Assembly: GCA_029265355.1 (NCBI GenBank)
Contig: JAJUJL010000007.1
Location: 117,949-181,948, forward strand
DNA: 64,000 nt
Origin: Chloroflexota bacterium
Lineage (GTDB): Bacteria; Chloroflexota; Anaerolineae; Anaerolineales; UBA4823
Direction of reading: 5' to 3'
In this document: one piece after another, positions 45,529-53,750 of the stretch
Layout of the letters: every line of letters begins with the position of its first letter
Numbering within the stretch: position 1 is the first letter of the stretch
Made by a program: the position numbers and the translations under genes
Notes under the pieces: generated by a model
Databases searched by the model: none
Seen by the model: only the letters and a program-made list of their open reading frames with translations
Told to the model about the DNA's origin: nothing

Positions 45529-46587
45529 ATGGCGAGGATTTTTGACGTCATCGAATATCCCAATGAAATGCGCGATGAGATCGTGCACCGCTTCCCGGAG
45601 AGCGGGCCGGGCAGCTTCCGCATCGGTTCGCAGGTGATCGTGCGCGAGTCGCAGTCGGCAGTCTTCTTCCGGGATGGCAACGCCCTGGATGTGTTCGGCC
45701 CTGGGCGGCACACCATCGTCACCTACAACATCCCCTTGCTGATCGATAAGATTGGCAAAGCGCTGTTCAGCGAGCGCACGCCCTTCCCCGCTGAAGTGTA
45801 CTTCGTCTCGATGCGCGAGTTCGCCGACCGCAAGTGGGGCACGCCGCAGCCGATCATCGTGCGCAACCCCAACATGGGCCTGGGCGTGGCGCTGCTGCAG
45901 GGCTTCGGCACCTACAGCTTCCAGGTCAACGATGTGCAGCAGTTCGTCACCCAGATCGTCGGCGCGCAGGGTATCTACCGCACCAGCGACATCGAATCCC
46001 GCCTGCGCTCCATGCTGCTCTCCAAGCTGTCCGACCTGCTGGGCGAAACTGCGGCCAAGAACAGCGTGCCCGAGCTGATCGGCCTGACCGAGGAGCTGGG
46101 CGCTGGCGTGCGCGCCAAGGCTCAGGACGATTTCCTGGCGCTGGGACTGGCGCTGAAGAGCTTCTACATCGAAAACCTGAAACCGTCCACCAAGTCGGCG
46201 GAAGAGCTGCGCGCCATGGGTATGCTGGACATGCAAACCTATACGCAGCTCCAGGCAGCCGACGCGCTGCGCGACGCCGCCCAGAACCCCAGCGGCGGCG
46301 CTGGCCTCACCGCTGGCATTGGCGCAGGCGTGGGCGTCGGGCAGGTCATCGCTGGCTCGCTGGCTGGCATGACTGGCGCACAGCCTCCCGCCGGGCAGAC
46401 CCCCGCTGCAGCTGGCGCGGCCGCTGCCATGCCAGATGTGATGACGCCAGCGGAAGCCGCCGCTTACCTGAAGGTCTCCGAAGAAGACGTGATTGCCGCC
46501 ATCACCGCCGGCGATCTCAAGGCTCGCAAGCTGGGCTCCGCCTACCGCATCAGCAAGCAGGCGCTGGAAGAGTTCCTGAAGGGCTAA
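45529..46587 (+). CDS. SPFH-domain protein with C-terminal excisionase-type HTH
   Basis: 352 residues. The N-terminal two thirds are an SPFH/Band-7 domain of the virion-core-protein type: SQVIVRESQSAVFFRDGNAL, FGPGRHTIVTYNIPLL, PFPAEVYFVSMREF, KWGTPQPIIVRNPNMGLG and SVPELIGLTEELGAGVRAKA. After a Gly/Ala/Pro-rich linker (about 255-305) comes MTPAEAAAYLKVSEEDVIAA...GSAYRISKQALEEFL, the MerR-like helix-turn-helix of the excisionase family (about 308-352). SPFH proteins form rings or scaffolds; the added DNA-binding-type domain is unusual. AGGAG lies 8 bases before ATG. No membrane segment is seen. Confidence 0.88.
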   Translation: MARIFDVIEYPNEMRDEIVHRFPESGPGSFRIGSQVIVRESQSAVFFRDGNALDVFGPGRHTIVTYNIPLLIDKIGKALFSERTPFPAEVYFVSMREFADRKWGTPQPIIVRNPNMGLGVALLQGFGTYSFQVNDVQQFVTQIVGAQGIYRTSDIESRLRSMLLSKLSDLLGETAAKNSVPELIGLTEELGAGVRAKAQDDFLALGLALKSFYIENLKPSTKSAEELRAMGMLDMQTYTQLQAADALRDAAQNPSGGAGLTAGIGAGVGVGQVIAGSLAGMTGAQPPAGQTPAAAGAAAAMPDVMTPAEAAAYLKVSEEDVIAAITAGDLKARKLGSAYRISKQALEEFLKG

Positions 46588-46598
46588 ATGGACTTTAC

Positions 46599-46759
46599 CG
46601 CAAAGGCGCAAAGACGCCAAGGAGTCTAAAGACAAAGTAGACAAAGGTTTTGCACATTCATCTCAAAGAAGTCATCTCTAACGCCTTTGTGATCTTTGTG
46701 TCACCTTTGTATCCTTTGTGTTGATCGATTATCCCTGGCGAGCTTTGCGTCTTTGCGTT
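46599..46759. repeat. CAAAG-type inverted repeat element
   Basis: CGCAAAGGCGCAAAGACGCC at the left and CCTGGCG-AGCTTTGCGTC-TTTGCG at the right form imperfect inverted arms around about 110 bases, which carry four copies of CTTTGTG/CCTTTGT. It sits between the convergent SPFH and kinase genes. It looks like a small non-autonomous element. Confidence 0.55.
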
Positions 46760-46769
46760 TGAATTGTTT

Positions 46770-47951
46770 TTATGCAAGCGGCAGGAAGAAAGTAAACCTG
46801 CTGCCCTCCCCCAATTGGCTCTCCACATCGATCTTGCCGCCATGCTGCTCCACCACCTGGCGGGCGATGGATAACCCCAGCCCCGCCCCGGAGAACAACC
46901 GCCCGTTGACCTCGTCCAGCCGGAAGAAGCGGCGAAACAGGCGCGGCATAGCTTCTGGCGGTATGCCCACCCCCTGATCTTCCACTCGCACCCAAATCTC
47001 ATCTTCTGTGACGCCAGCCGCCACGTAGATATCGCCGCCATCCGGGCTGAATTTGATGGCGTTGTCCAGGAAGATGCTCACCACCCGCTCCAGGCTGCGG
47101 GCGTCTCCCAGCACAGCCGGCAGGTTCTGCGGGATATCGACATGCAGGCCCAACTGGCTGCGCTCGGCCCTGGCGCGGTGCTTCTCCACCGCCGCCATGA
47201 CCACTGCCCCCAGGTCGATCGGCTTGAAGTCCTGCAAGATCAGCTCCATCTCCTGCAGGAAGAGGATATCGTTCACCAGGTGGATGATCTTCTGCAGGTT
47301 TTCGTGCACCGTTTCCAGCGCCGTGCGCGCCGCCTCGCCCTGCAGCATGCCCTGGCGGATGACCTGCAGAAAGCCGTTGGCCGAAGTGAGCGGCGTGCGC
47401 AGCTCGTGGGCGATGGTGGAGAGGAATTCCTGGCGGGCGAAATCTTGCTCGGCAAGCTGCTGGTAGGCTTGCGCCAGCTCGCGCGTCTTCAGGCGCAGGT
47501 CCTCGATCGCCATCTCGTCGTTTTCGCGCAGGCGCCGACTGACTTCGCGCACCATCGCCAGCGAGACGGTGGAATGGCTGCGCAGGATTTGCTCGAAGGC
47601 CTCCCGCCCAATCTCCAGCACGGTGGTCGCTGCCACTGTGGTCACCGTGGCGGCGCGCGGCGCGCTGTGGATCAGCGCCATCTCGCCAAAGAAATCTCCC
47701 GGCTGCAGGCGCTTGAGCACGCGCACTTCGTTAGCGTTGATTTGCTTGGAGACTTCCACCTCGCCGCCCAGCACAATGTAGAACACCTGCTCCGCTGCGC
47801 CTTCCCGGCACAGCACTACCCCACTGGGGTACAGGCGCACCTCGCCCAGGCGCGCCATCTCCGCTGCCCCGGCAGAATCCAGGCCCGGAAAGGCCTGCGC
47901 AATGATTTCCTGGATGTGGATGTCGTGTTCGGGTGAGCCTGAGAAAATCAC
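46770..47951 (-). CDS. cyclic-nucleotide-binding-domain histidine kinase
   Basis: 393 residues, soluble. The N-terminal third is a CRP-type cNMP-binding domain (about 10-130: [40 protein letters not shown]; the last stretch is the phosphate-binding cassette with E and R in place). A coiled linker leads to HisKA ([17 protein letters not shown]182) and an ATPase domain with [24 protein letters not shown] and [12 protein letters not shown]. It should couple cAMP, cGMP or a related signal to phosphotransfer. No response regulator gene is adjacent. It follows rsmD by 18 bases on the same strand. Confidence 0.92.
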   Translation of the reverse strand: MIFSGSPEHDIHIQEIIAQAFPGLDSAGAAEMARLGEVRLYPSGVVLCREGAAEQVFYIVLGGEVEVSKQINANEVRVLKRLQPGDFFGEMALIHSAPRAATVTTVAATTVLEIGREAFEQILRSHSTVSLAMVREVSRRLRENDEMAIEDLRLKTRELAQAYQQLAEQDFARQEFLSTIAHELRTPLTSANGFLQVIRQGMLQGEAARTALETVHENLQKIIHLVNDILFLQEMELILQDFKPIDLGAVVMAAVEKHRARAERSQLGLHVDIPQNLPAVLGDARSLERVVSIFLDNAIKFSPDGGDIYVAAGVTEDEIWVRVEDQGVGIPPEAMPRLFRRFFRLDEVNGRLFSGAGLGLSIARQVVEQHGGKIDVESQLGEGSRFTFFLPLA

Positions 47952-47969
47952 CTGACCTCCTTGGGTGGA

Positions 47970-48566
47970 TCACACCTCACCGGGCTTATCATCGGCAGTT
48001 CCGGGCGATTCTTTACGCTCATAAAAAACCAGCAAGGTGCTGCCATACTTGCGCTGGTCGAATTCACTCAAATGCGCCAGCTCCAATGGCGTGTACTCCA
48101 CCGGGTGGATCTGCGCGATGATCCAGGCATCTGGCTCGAGCCAGGCGGGGTTGGCGTCCAGCAGGCGCAGCGCTTTGAGCCACATGTCTTTGTACTGCGG
48201 CGGGGCGATGTAAATGTAATCGAAGCGCCGGTCTGGCGGCTGCTGAAGATACTGGAAGGCGTCCATGCGCAGCACTTCTGCCCTTGCCTTGAGCTGGGTG
48301 ATCTCCAGGTTGGCCTGGATGGTTTGCACCGCCTGGCGGTTCAGGTCGATGAAACGCACAAAGGCTGCGCCCCGGCTGAGGGCCTCAATGCCCACCGCGC
48401 CGGTGCCGCCAAACAGATCCAGCAGGCTGGCACCGTGAATATCGGCGCCGATAATGTTGAAAAGCGACTCTTTGGTGCGGTCGGTGATGGGGCGGGTGGT
48501 GTCTCCGGGGACGGAGCGCAACCGCCGCCCGCGCGCCGAGCCAGAGATGACGCGTAAGCTGCACAT
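47970..48566 (-). CDS. rsmD: RsmD-family 16S rRNA guanine-N2 methyltransferase
   Basis: 198 residues, usual length. RsmD methylates G966 of 16S rRNA. RVISGSARGRRLRSVPGDTTRP and ITDRTKESLFNII at the N-terminus and the SAM motif LLDLFGGTGAVGIEALSRGA are typical. Motif IV, normally DPPY, reads YIYIAPPQY here: the first Asp is Ala and Tyr follows Gln. The rest is intact, so an altered but possibly active enzyme is likely. It lies between a URO-D family gene (13 bases) and the cNMP kinase gene. Confidence 0.88.
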   Translation of the reverse strand: MCSLRVISGSARGRRLRSVPGDTTRPITDRTKESLFNIIGADIHGASLLDLFGGTGAVGIEALSRGAAFVRFIDLNRQAVQTIQANLEITQLKARAEVLRMDAFQYLQQPPDRRFDYIYIAPPQYKDMWLKALRLLDANPAWLEPDAWIIAQIHPVEYTPLELAHLSEFDQRKYGSTLLVFYERKESPGTADDKPGEV

Positions 48567-48579
48567 GCCCGGCTGCTTG

Positions 48580-49578
48580 TTAGCCTTCCACGCTGCGCCG
48601 CGCCGCCAGCAGGTTGCCGTGCGGGGCGGTGATCGGCGCCACGCAACCGGTGCCGAGGAGAAAGCGCCTGCCGCCGGTGGCGTAAATGGCCTCCTGCGCC
48701 TCCTGGCGCACCTGCTCCGGCGTGCCCAGCACCAGGCTGCGTTCGCGGCTCAAGCCGCCGCACACCACACCCGCGAAGCGCTGCAGGCCCTCGGCCAGCG
48801 AGGGCGGTGTATCGCGATCGTGCCAGTTGAGCGCCTGCACCGGGTAGCTGCTGACCAGGTCGAACATGACCTCTTCCCCATGCAAATGCAGCATGTTGAA
48901 CCATAGGCCAGAAGGCGCCAGGGATTGCGCCGCCTCCAGGATGGGCAGGTCATAGCGCGTCCCGAACTCGCGGTATTCCTGCTCAGAGAGCAACCCGTAC
49001 TGGGCGTGCTGCACAGCGTAGAAAATGCCGGCTGCGCCGCGCCGGGCAACGGCTTCGATAAACTGCACAGTGGTCTCGGTGATCGTCTTCAGCGCCGCGT
49101 GCAGCTCTTGGGGGTGGCGGCGCAGGTGCACCTGCAAATTGGCTTTGCCCACCAGGTTCTTGGCCTGGGAGAGAGGGTTGAAGATGGTCTGGATGACAGA
49201 CGTATCTTCCCCCAATGCACGGATGATCAGCTCCAGGCACTCCAACTGGCGGCCCAGGTGTCCACGGTCCGGCGGCAGAACGGGCAGGCGCAGCCAATCT
49301 TCCGGCGCTTGTACCGCCGGGCGCGTGTAATCGCGCGTGCCTTCGCTTGAGCCGCGCCACTCATCATCCACCCCCCAATCCTTGAGGCAGAAAGAGGACG
49401 CCGGGGTCACCTTAACGAGGTCAAAATCGTAGGAACGCTGAAAATGAAGAACTGCGGCTGCCAGCGAAGCCGGGTGCTGGTCATCGACCGGAAAATGCCG
49501 CCACAGCGCCACCGGCGGGCGATCGAGGCGCTCGCCGGCCAGGCAGGCGCGCAGGCGCTGGGTGTGACTCAGGCTCAT
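48580..49578 (-). CDS. uroporphyrinogen-decarboxylase-family protein
   Basis: 332 residues. The TIM-barrel URO-D family includes heme-pathway HemE and many methyltransferases acting on methylated amines, methanol or coenzyme M. N-terminal RLRACLAGERLDRPPVALWR, FDLVKVTPASSFCLKDWG, RRGAAGIFYAVQHAQYGLLS and LHLHGEEVMFDLV are present. The arginines that bind porphyrin carboxylates in HemE are not obvious, so a MtaA/CmuA-like or unknown role is more likely than heme synthesis. It overlaps the TPR gene by 4 bases. Confidence 0.85.
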   Translation of the reverse strand: MSLSHTQRLRACLAGERLDRPPVALWRHFPVDDQHPASLAAAVLHFQRSYDFDLVKVTPASSFCLKDWGVDDEWRGSSEGTRDYTRPAVQAPEDWLRLPVLPPDRGHLGRQLECLELIIRALGEDTSVIQTIFNPLSQAKNLVGKANLQVHLRRHPQELHAALKTITETTVQFIEAVARRGAAGIFYAVQHAQYGLLSEQEYREFGTRYDLPILEAAQSLAPSGLWFNMLHLHGEEVMFDLVSSYPVQALNWHDRDTPPSLAEGLQRFAGVVCGGLSRERSLVLGTPEQVRQEAQEAIYATGGRRFLLGTGCVAPITAPHGNLLAARRSVEG

Positions 49579-49928
49579 CCGCTGCGCTTCCAGATTTCAG
49601 TCTCGAGCCCCCAATCGCCTTTGCGCATGATATTGATGTGCCCCTGCGCCAGGCGCCGCATCAGCGCATAGCGACTGCCTCCGCCCTGCTCGCTCTCCAG
49701 GAGCTTGAGCAAGCGCTCGAAGACTTCGATGCTCTCTTCGTGCCGTTTGGCGACTTTGAGCACTATTCCCAGTCCATAGTGAGCATCGATCGAGCGCGCC
49801 GTGCGCTCGATGGCGGCGCGAAACTCGCGTTCCGCATCTGCCAGGTTGCCCTTGCCATACTGCTCCCAGGCGCGCCGCACCAGTTCATCGCTGGCGGTCG
49901 CCATTTTCTGTACACCCACGTTGGCCAT
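49575..49928 (-). CDS. tetratricopeptide-repeat protein
   Basis: 117 residues from ATG 49928 (AAGGAG 8 bases upstream). Two TPR units are visible: AWEQYGKGNLADAEREFRAAI and HYGLGIVLKVAKRHEESIEVF. No signal peptide or TM. It is a protein-protein adaptor by type; its partner is unknown. It starts the minus-strand operon TPR, URO-D, rsmD, cNMP kinase, and ends inside the URO-D gene start. Confidence 0.8.
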   Translation of the reverse strand: MANVGVQKMATASDELVRRAWEQYGKGNLADAEREFRAAIERTARSIDAHYGLGIVLKVAKRHEESIEVFERLLKLLESEQGGGSRYALMRRLAQGHINIMRKGDWGLETEIWKRSG

Positions 49929-49973
49929 GCTGCACTCCTTGATGATGAAGTCATGAAAATTACCTTGCGGTCT

Positions 49974-50050
49974 ATCCGAAAATTACTGGGGTGTGGAGGT
50001 GTTGCGGCGCAGCGCCGAAACACCCCCACAACGCTCTCGATTTTTCGGAT
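49974..50050. repeat. 77-bp nested inverted repeat (MITE-like)
   Basis: Outer arms ATCCGAAAAT and ATTTTTCGGAT enclose an 18-bp inner stem (TGTGGAGGTGTTGCGGCG against CGCCGAAACACCCCCACA, two mismatches) with a CAG centre. It separates the BchI-like gene end from the TPR gene. Long stem with AT-rich tips suggests a mobile hairpin or a terminator. Confidence 0.65.
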
Positions 50051-50065
50051 GAGTTCTTAACCCTA

Positions 50066-51259
50066 TTATAGCTTGACTGACTGTAAGGCGGATTCGATCT
50101 CCGCGTCTTCGTTGGCAACCTGCTTCACATACTGGGTCATAAAGTCCGAGCGGCGCAAGCGCAGCGCCATCGCCGCCACCTGGCGCAGATCATCCGGCGT
50201 GACAGATTTCCGGGCATCAGCGGCAGCGTAGGCGCGCGCCGCCTCGAACAGGGTGATTTCGGCGCGCAGCGAGTCGATCTTCAAGCGGTCGACCAGCGCC
50301 AACCCCTGGCGAGCGACCGGCTCAGGAAGTTCCACCTGGGACAGCAACTGGCGCGCTTCCTGGATTTCCTGGCGCGCCTGCTCCGTCTCCGGGCTGAACT
50401 GGGCGATCAACTGGCGCGGGTTGGCCTTGTAGGCTCTCACGCGCCGGTAAGCCTCCAGGCGTTCGTCGGGATCGCTCAAGCCGTTGACCACCAGGCGCAA
50501 GCCAAAACGGTCTTGGATTTGCGGGCGCAGGCGCCCCTCTTCAGGGTTCATCGAGCCAATCAGCAAAAAGCGCGACCAGTAGGTGGCTGCCAGGGTGGCC
50601 CGGCGCACGGTGTAGCTGCCCTGGGCGGCGGCGTCCAGCAGCGCATCTACGACCTCGTCCGCCAGCAGGTTGGTTTCATCCACATACAAGATGTTGCGAT
50701 CGGCCTGGGCCAGGATGCCGCGCTTCAATCGCATGCGCTCATGCAGCGAGGCGCGCTCATCCAGGCCGCCGACAACGTCATCCAGTTGGGCGTTCAACGG
50801 CAGCTCGACCAGGCGCACCTGGTCGAGGCGCGCGAGCGGCTCGCCGCGAGCGTATTTTTGGGCGCAGTCCGGGCAAACGGCATCCATGCCGCCCGCTTCG
50901 ACATCTTCCGGCAGGCAGCCATAGTGGCACAGGCTGCGTTGCACCTGGGGCAGCAGATCGACCAGGCCGCGCACGGCGGTGGTTTTGCCCGTGCCGCGCG
51001 GCCCGATCAGCAGCACGCCGCCAACCGCCGGGTTGATCAAAGCCAGCATCAAGGCCAGCTTCATCTCTCTTTGTCCCACCAGCGCCAGGAAGGGAAATGG
51101 CAGGCTCTCGGCCAGGCCGGATTCTTCCTGCACGGCTGGCGGGCGGATACCGCGGCCGGTGACGCGGTCCAGCAGCTCGCGCAGCGACCTGACCGGCGTA
51201 ACCGTCGCCGGCGCGGCCGGCGCTTGAGGCGCTTCTTGCGAGGTTTGCTCTTCGCTCAT
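50066..51259 (-). CDS. BchI/ChlI-like AAA+ ATPase with Cys cluster
   Basis: 397 residues from ATG 51259. After a Pro/Ala-rich start of about 35 residues comes an AAA+ domain of the magnesium-chelatase I type: Walker A GPRGTGKTT, Walker B NILYVDETNLL, sensor 1 LLIGSMNPEEGRLRPQIQDR and arginine-rich FGLRLVVNGLSDPDER. Four cysteines (C-x3-C-x13-C-x2-C, CHYGC...CPDC) sit in an insertion after the Walker A helix and could bind a metal. No BchD, BchH or other chlorophyll gene is near, so a pigment role is unlikely. These MoxR-like ATPases often load or activate metal enzymes. It follows the thioesterase by 31 bases. Confidence 0.88.
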   Translation of the reverse strand: MSEEQTSQEAPQAPAAPATVTPVRSLRELLDRVTGRGIRPPAVQEESGLAESLPFPFLALVGQREMKLALMLALINPAVGGVLLIGPRGTGKTTAVRGLVDLLPQVQRSLCHYGCLPEDVEAGGMDAVCPDCAQKYARGEPLARLDQVRLVELPLNAQLDDVVGGLDERASLHERMRLKRGILAQADRNILYVDETNLLADEVVDALLDAAAQGSYTVRRATLAATYWSRFLLIGSMNPEEGRLRPQIQDRFGLRLVVNGLSDPDERLEAYRRVRAYKANPRQLIAQFSPETEQARQEIQEARQLLSQVELPEPVARQGLALVDRLKIDSLRAEITLFEAARAYAAADARKSVTPDDLRQVAAMALRLRRSDFMTQYVKQVANEDAEIESALQSVKL

Positions 51260-51290
51260 CGTGAAGCCTTTTGCTTTCCAAGCTGGTGGC

Positions 51291-51770
51291 TCAGCGTCGC
51301 GCCTGGGCAAGGCGGTAGGCCTGGCGTTCTCGGCCCTCTTCCATGCGTTGGCGCTGGGCGTCATTTTCAGGGATCAGAGGCGGCACGCGGGCCGGCTTGC
51401 GCTCGTCATCCAGCGCCACATACACCAGATAGGCGGTGTTGGTGTGCGTGCACTCCCCGGTGACAGGATTTTCAGCGGTGACCTGCACCTCGGCTTCCAT
51501 GGAGGTGTTGCCCACATAGCTCACCTCGGCGGTCAACGTAACCAGGTCGCCGATGCGGATCGGCTGACGGAAGGTCATGCGATCCACTGCCACGGTGACC
51601 ACTCGCCGCTGGGCATGGCGCATGCACGCCAGCGCCCCGGCCTCGTCCACCAGCTTCATGATCCAGCCGCCGTGCACGTTGCCCTGGCTGTTGGCGTGCT
51701 CAGGGTGCATCAACTGCGCCAGCCGAATCTGTGAAGCGCTCACCGGTTTACCCGCCAGGGAATCGCTCAT
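51291..51770 (-). CDS. hotdog-fold acyl-CoA thioesterase
   Basis: 159 residues. It hydrolyses acyl-CoA to free acid and CoA. The family motif MHPEHANSQGNVHGGWIMKLVDEAGA contains the catalytic N-x-G-x-V-H-G-G and D; VAVDRMTFRQPIRIGDLV and NTSMEAEVQVTAEN follow as in YciA/BFIT-type enzymes. Single hotdog domain. ATG follows immediately after the TAA of the beta-flower gene upstream. Chain-length preference is unknown. Confidence 0.92.
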   Translation of the reverse strand: MSDSLAGKPVSASQIRLAQLMHPEHANSQGNVHGGWIMKLVDEAGALACMRHAQRRVVTVAVDRMTFRQPIRIGDLVTLTAEVSYVGNTSMEAEVQVTAENPVTGECTHTNTAYLVYVALDDERKPARVPPLIPENDAQRQRMEEGRERQAYRLAQARR

Positions 51771-52148
51771 TTAATCCATATCCTCTTTCAGGTCGCCGAA
51801 GTCAATCGCTGGCAGCATCTCCGGGTAATCCAGGAGCACATCGAAGACGCCCATGGGCAGTTCCGGCATCATCGGTGCAAGGGGGGTCATCGCCGGGGGT
51901 GAGATGCGCTGCGGAGCGGGCGGGGGAGTGCGGCGGGGTTTCAGGTAACCCGAGGACTGCTTGCGCAAGATGCGCGGACCGTCGCTCAGGTACCCCACGT
52001 AATGGCCATGCACCGAATACACCTGCCGCTCGGGTGTCACCCAACCAATCCATTCTCCCTGCCGGTTGAACAGGTATGGATAGTCGAGAAAAGCATCGCA
52101 GTCGCCGCGTGAGGTGTAGATCGGTATCAGTCGTTTGCCCGCTGTCAT
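51771..52148 (-). CDS. 4-fold beta-flower-like protein
   Basis: 125 residues. The N-terminal half has short alternating strands with recurring aromatic/glycine pattern (IPIYTSRGDCDAFLDYPYLF, GEWIGWVTPERQVYSVHG, HYVGYL), which fits the 4-fold beta-flower family; the match is by pattern only. The C-terminal half is Pro/Met-rich and ends acidic (DFGDLKEDMD). Function is unknown. It is the first gene of the unit with the thioesterase and BchI-like ATPase, and a 116-bp repeat lies just upstream. Confidence 0.6.
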   Translation of the reverse strand: MTAGKRLIPIYTSRGDCDAFLDYPYLFNRQGEWIGWVTPERQVYSVHGHYVGYLSDGPRILRKQSSGYLKPRRTPPPAPQRISPPAMTPLAPMMPELPMGVFDVLLDYPEMLPAIDFGDLKEDMD

Positions 52149-52183
52149 CGCATCAAATTATAGTAGTACTGGCGCACATCGGC

Positions 52184-52299
52184 TAGGTGTTTCGCCGGAA
52201 GTGTTTTTACAGACATGCCGATGAACAGAGGCGAAACCCTGGCGTAAGCCGCCATGATGATCGCCGATTAACGCGAAACCCTCTCGGCGGTTTACTCGG
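52184..52299. repeat. 116-bp dispersed repeat, copy 1
   Basis: It begins TAGGTGTTTCGCCGGAAGTG and ends GGCGGTTTACTCGG, and aligns over its whole length with 55982-56097 (same length, mostly identical). Inside, GTTTCGCC pairs with GGCGAAAC and a GGCGGTTTAC end pairs with GCGTAAGCCGCC less perfectly than in copy 2. It occupies most of the 174-base gap between the beta-flower gene and gtrA and has no open reading frame of note. Confidence 0.85.
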
Positions 52300-52322
52300 A
52301 CAGTCAACTGAAGTGCGCCGCT

Positions 52323-52787
52323 TTAACTCACGTCGCTGTATGTCCAATAGCGATTGATAAAGAAATTCCAGAACATGACCACCAGCACGGCGATCGCCAG
52401 CGCCAGGTTGTGCCCCAAGAAGGTGGGACTCAGGGAGACAAACGGCAGGTGCAAAAAGTCAAAGAATTGGATCAGCGGCGCTTCCAGGTTGACAAAAATG
52501 GGTGTGCGGATCGCCAACCCGATCACGCTGATGATGGCGAACTGGACGATTTGCTGGGAGATGCGCTTCGAGCGCGAGTCCGGGTAGGTCCAGTAGCGAT
52601 TCCAGATGAAATTGCTGCACACCGCCGCGGCAAAAGAAAGCATGCTGGCATAGACCGGCCTCACCCGCAAGAAGCTGGTGAGCAGATTAAAAACGCCAAA
52701 ATCGACCACTGCGCCGATGACGCCCACCACAGCAAAGCGCAAAAAACGACTCCGTTCACGTGGGGCAACCATTCTGAGCGCCATCAT
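52323..52787 (-). CDS. GtrA-family membrane protein
   Basis: 154 residues from ATG 52787, which overlaps the epimerase stop (ATGA), with GGAGG 10 bases upstream. Four TM helices: [59 protein letters not shown] and [20 protein letters not shown]. The two NRYWTY ends of helices 2 and 4 are the GtrA hallmark. GtrA proteins are thought to help move lipid-linked sugars across the membrane. Coupling to a nucleotide-sugar enzyme supports a polysaccharide or glycolipid role. Confidence 0.9.
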   Translation of the reverse strand: MMALRMVAPRERSRFLRFAVVGVIGAVVDFGVFNLLTSFLRVRPVYASMLSFAAAVCSNFIWNRYWTYPDSRSKRISQQIVQFAIISVIGLAIRTPIFVNLEAPLIQFFDFLHLPFVSLSPTFLGHNLALAIAVLVVMFWNFFINRYWTYSDVS

Positions 52788-53740
52788 AACCCAAGCGCCT
52801 CCTTGAAGTAGGGGATGGTGCGGCGAATGCCATCTTCCAGCGGGACGCGCGGTTCCCAGCCCAGCAGGCTGCGCGCCCGGCTGATATCCGGTTGCCGGCG
52901 CTGAGGGTCGCCTTCGCCGCGCTGCGCCGGCTGGTAGGTGATACCGGCGGGGTTGCCCACCAGCCGGTTGATCGTTTCGGCGAATTCCAAGATGGTCGTC
53001 TCGACCGGGTTGCCGATGTTGACCGGATCGTGCACATCCGAATACAGCAGGCGCACGATGCCTTCGATCAGATCGTCCACGTAGCAAAAACTGCGCGTTT
53101 GCGAACCATCGCCGTACACGGTCAGCGGCTCGCCGTGCAGCGCCTGCTTGATAAAATTGGGCACCACGCGCCCATCGTCCACCTGCATGCGCGGGCCATA
53201 GGTATTGAAGATCCGCACAATGCGGGTGTCGATGCCGTGGAAGCGGTGGTAAGCCATGGTCAGCGCTTCGGCGAAACGCTTGGCTTCGTCATACACGGAG
53301 CGGGGACCGATCGGGTTGACGTGACCCCAGTAGGCTTCCGTCTGGGGATGCTCCAGGGGATCGCCATAGATCTCGCTGGTGGAAGCCAGCAGGAAGCGGG
53401 CATTGTTGGCGCGCGCCACACCCAGGCTGTTGTGCGTGCCCAATGCGCCGGCTTTCATGGTTTGGATGGGCAGGTTGACGTATCCATACGGCGAGTTTGG
53501 GTTCGGGCTGGCAGGCGAAGCGAAGTGCATCACAGCATCCACCTTGCCGGGCACGAAAATAAAATTCGAGACGTCGTGGCGGATGAAAGAAAAGCGTTCG
53601 TTGTTCGAGAGGTGCGCCAGGTTATTGGGATTGCCAGTAATGAAATTATCCATCCCAATAACGGAATGACCCTCCGAAAGCAGGCGCTCGCACAGGTGAG
53701 AACCCAGAAATCCAGCGGCACCAGTGATCAATATACGCAT
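52784..53740 (-). CDS. NAD-dependent UDP-glucuronate decarboxylase-like epimerase
   Basis: 318 residues from ATG 53740 (AAGGAG 6 bases upstream). Extended [41 protein letters not shown], catalytic Y150 and K154 ([11 protein letters not shown]) and [20 protein letters not shown]. The [18 protein letters not shown] and NTYGPRM segments are those of UDP-glucuronic acid decarboxylases (UDP-xylose synthases) rather than plain 4-epimerases. It makes an activated sugar for surface glycans. It is followed by gtrA (overlap) and preceded by a surface lipoprotein gene (10 bases). Confidence 0.9.
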   Translation of the reverse strand: MRILITGAAGFLGSHLCERLLSEGHSVIGMDNFITGNPNNLAHLSNNERFSFIRHDVSNFIFVPGKVDAVMHFASPASPNPNSPYGYVNLPIQTMKAGALGTHNSLGVARANNARFLLASTSEIYGDPLEHPQTEAYWGHVNPIGPRSVYDEAKRFAEALTMAYHRFHGIDTRIVRIFNTYGPRMQVDDGRVVPNFIKQALHGEPLTVYGDGSQTRSFCYVDDLIEGIVRLLYSDVHDPVNIGNPVETTILEFAETINRLVGNPAGITYQPAQRGEGDPQRRQPDISRARSLLGWEPRVPLEDGIRRTIPYFKEALGL

Positions 53741-53750
53741 ACAATACTCC

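Noticed and set aside
46599..46759. possible CRISPR array because of short regular repeats
   Set aside because: Units are about 7 bases, irregular, without uniform spacers, and no cas gene is near.
48580..49578. URO-D family protein as HemE of heme synthesis
   Set aside because: No other heme genes are adjacent and the porphyrin-binding arginines are not evident; the family is functionally wide.
50066..51259. evidence of chlorophyll synthesis from the BchI-like protein
   Set aside because: No BchD, BchH or other pigment gene is present and BchI-like ATPases are common outside phototrophs.
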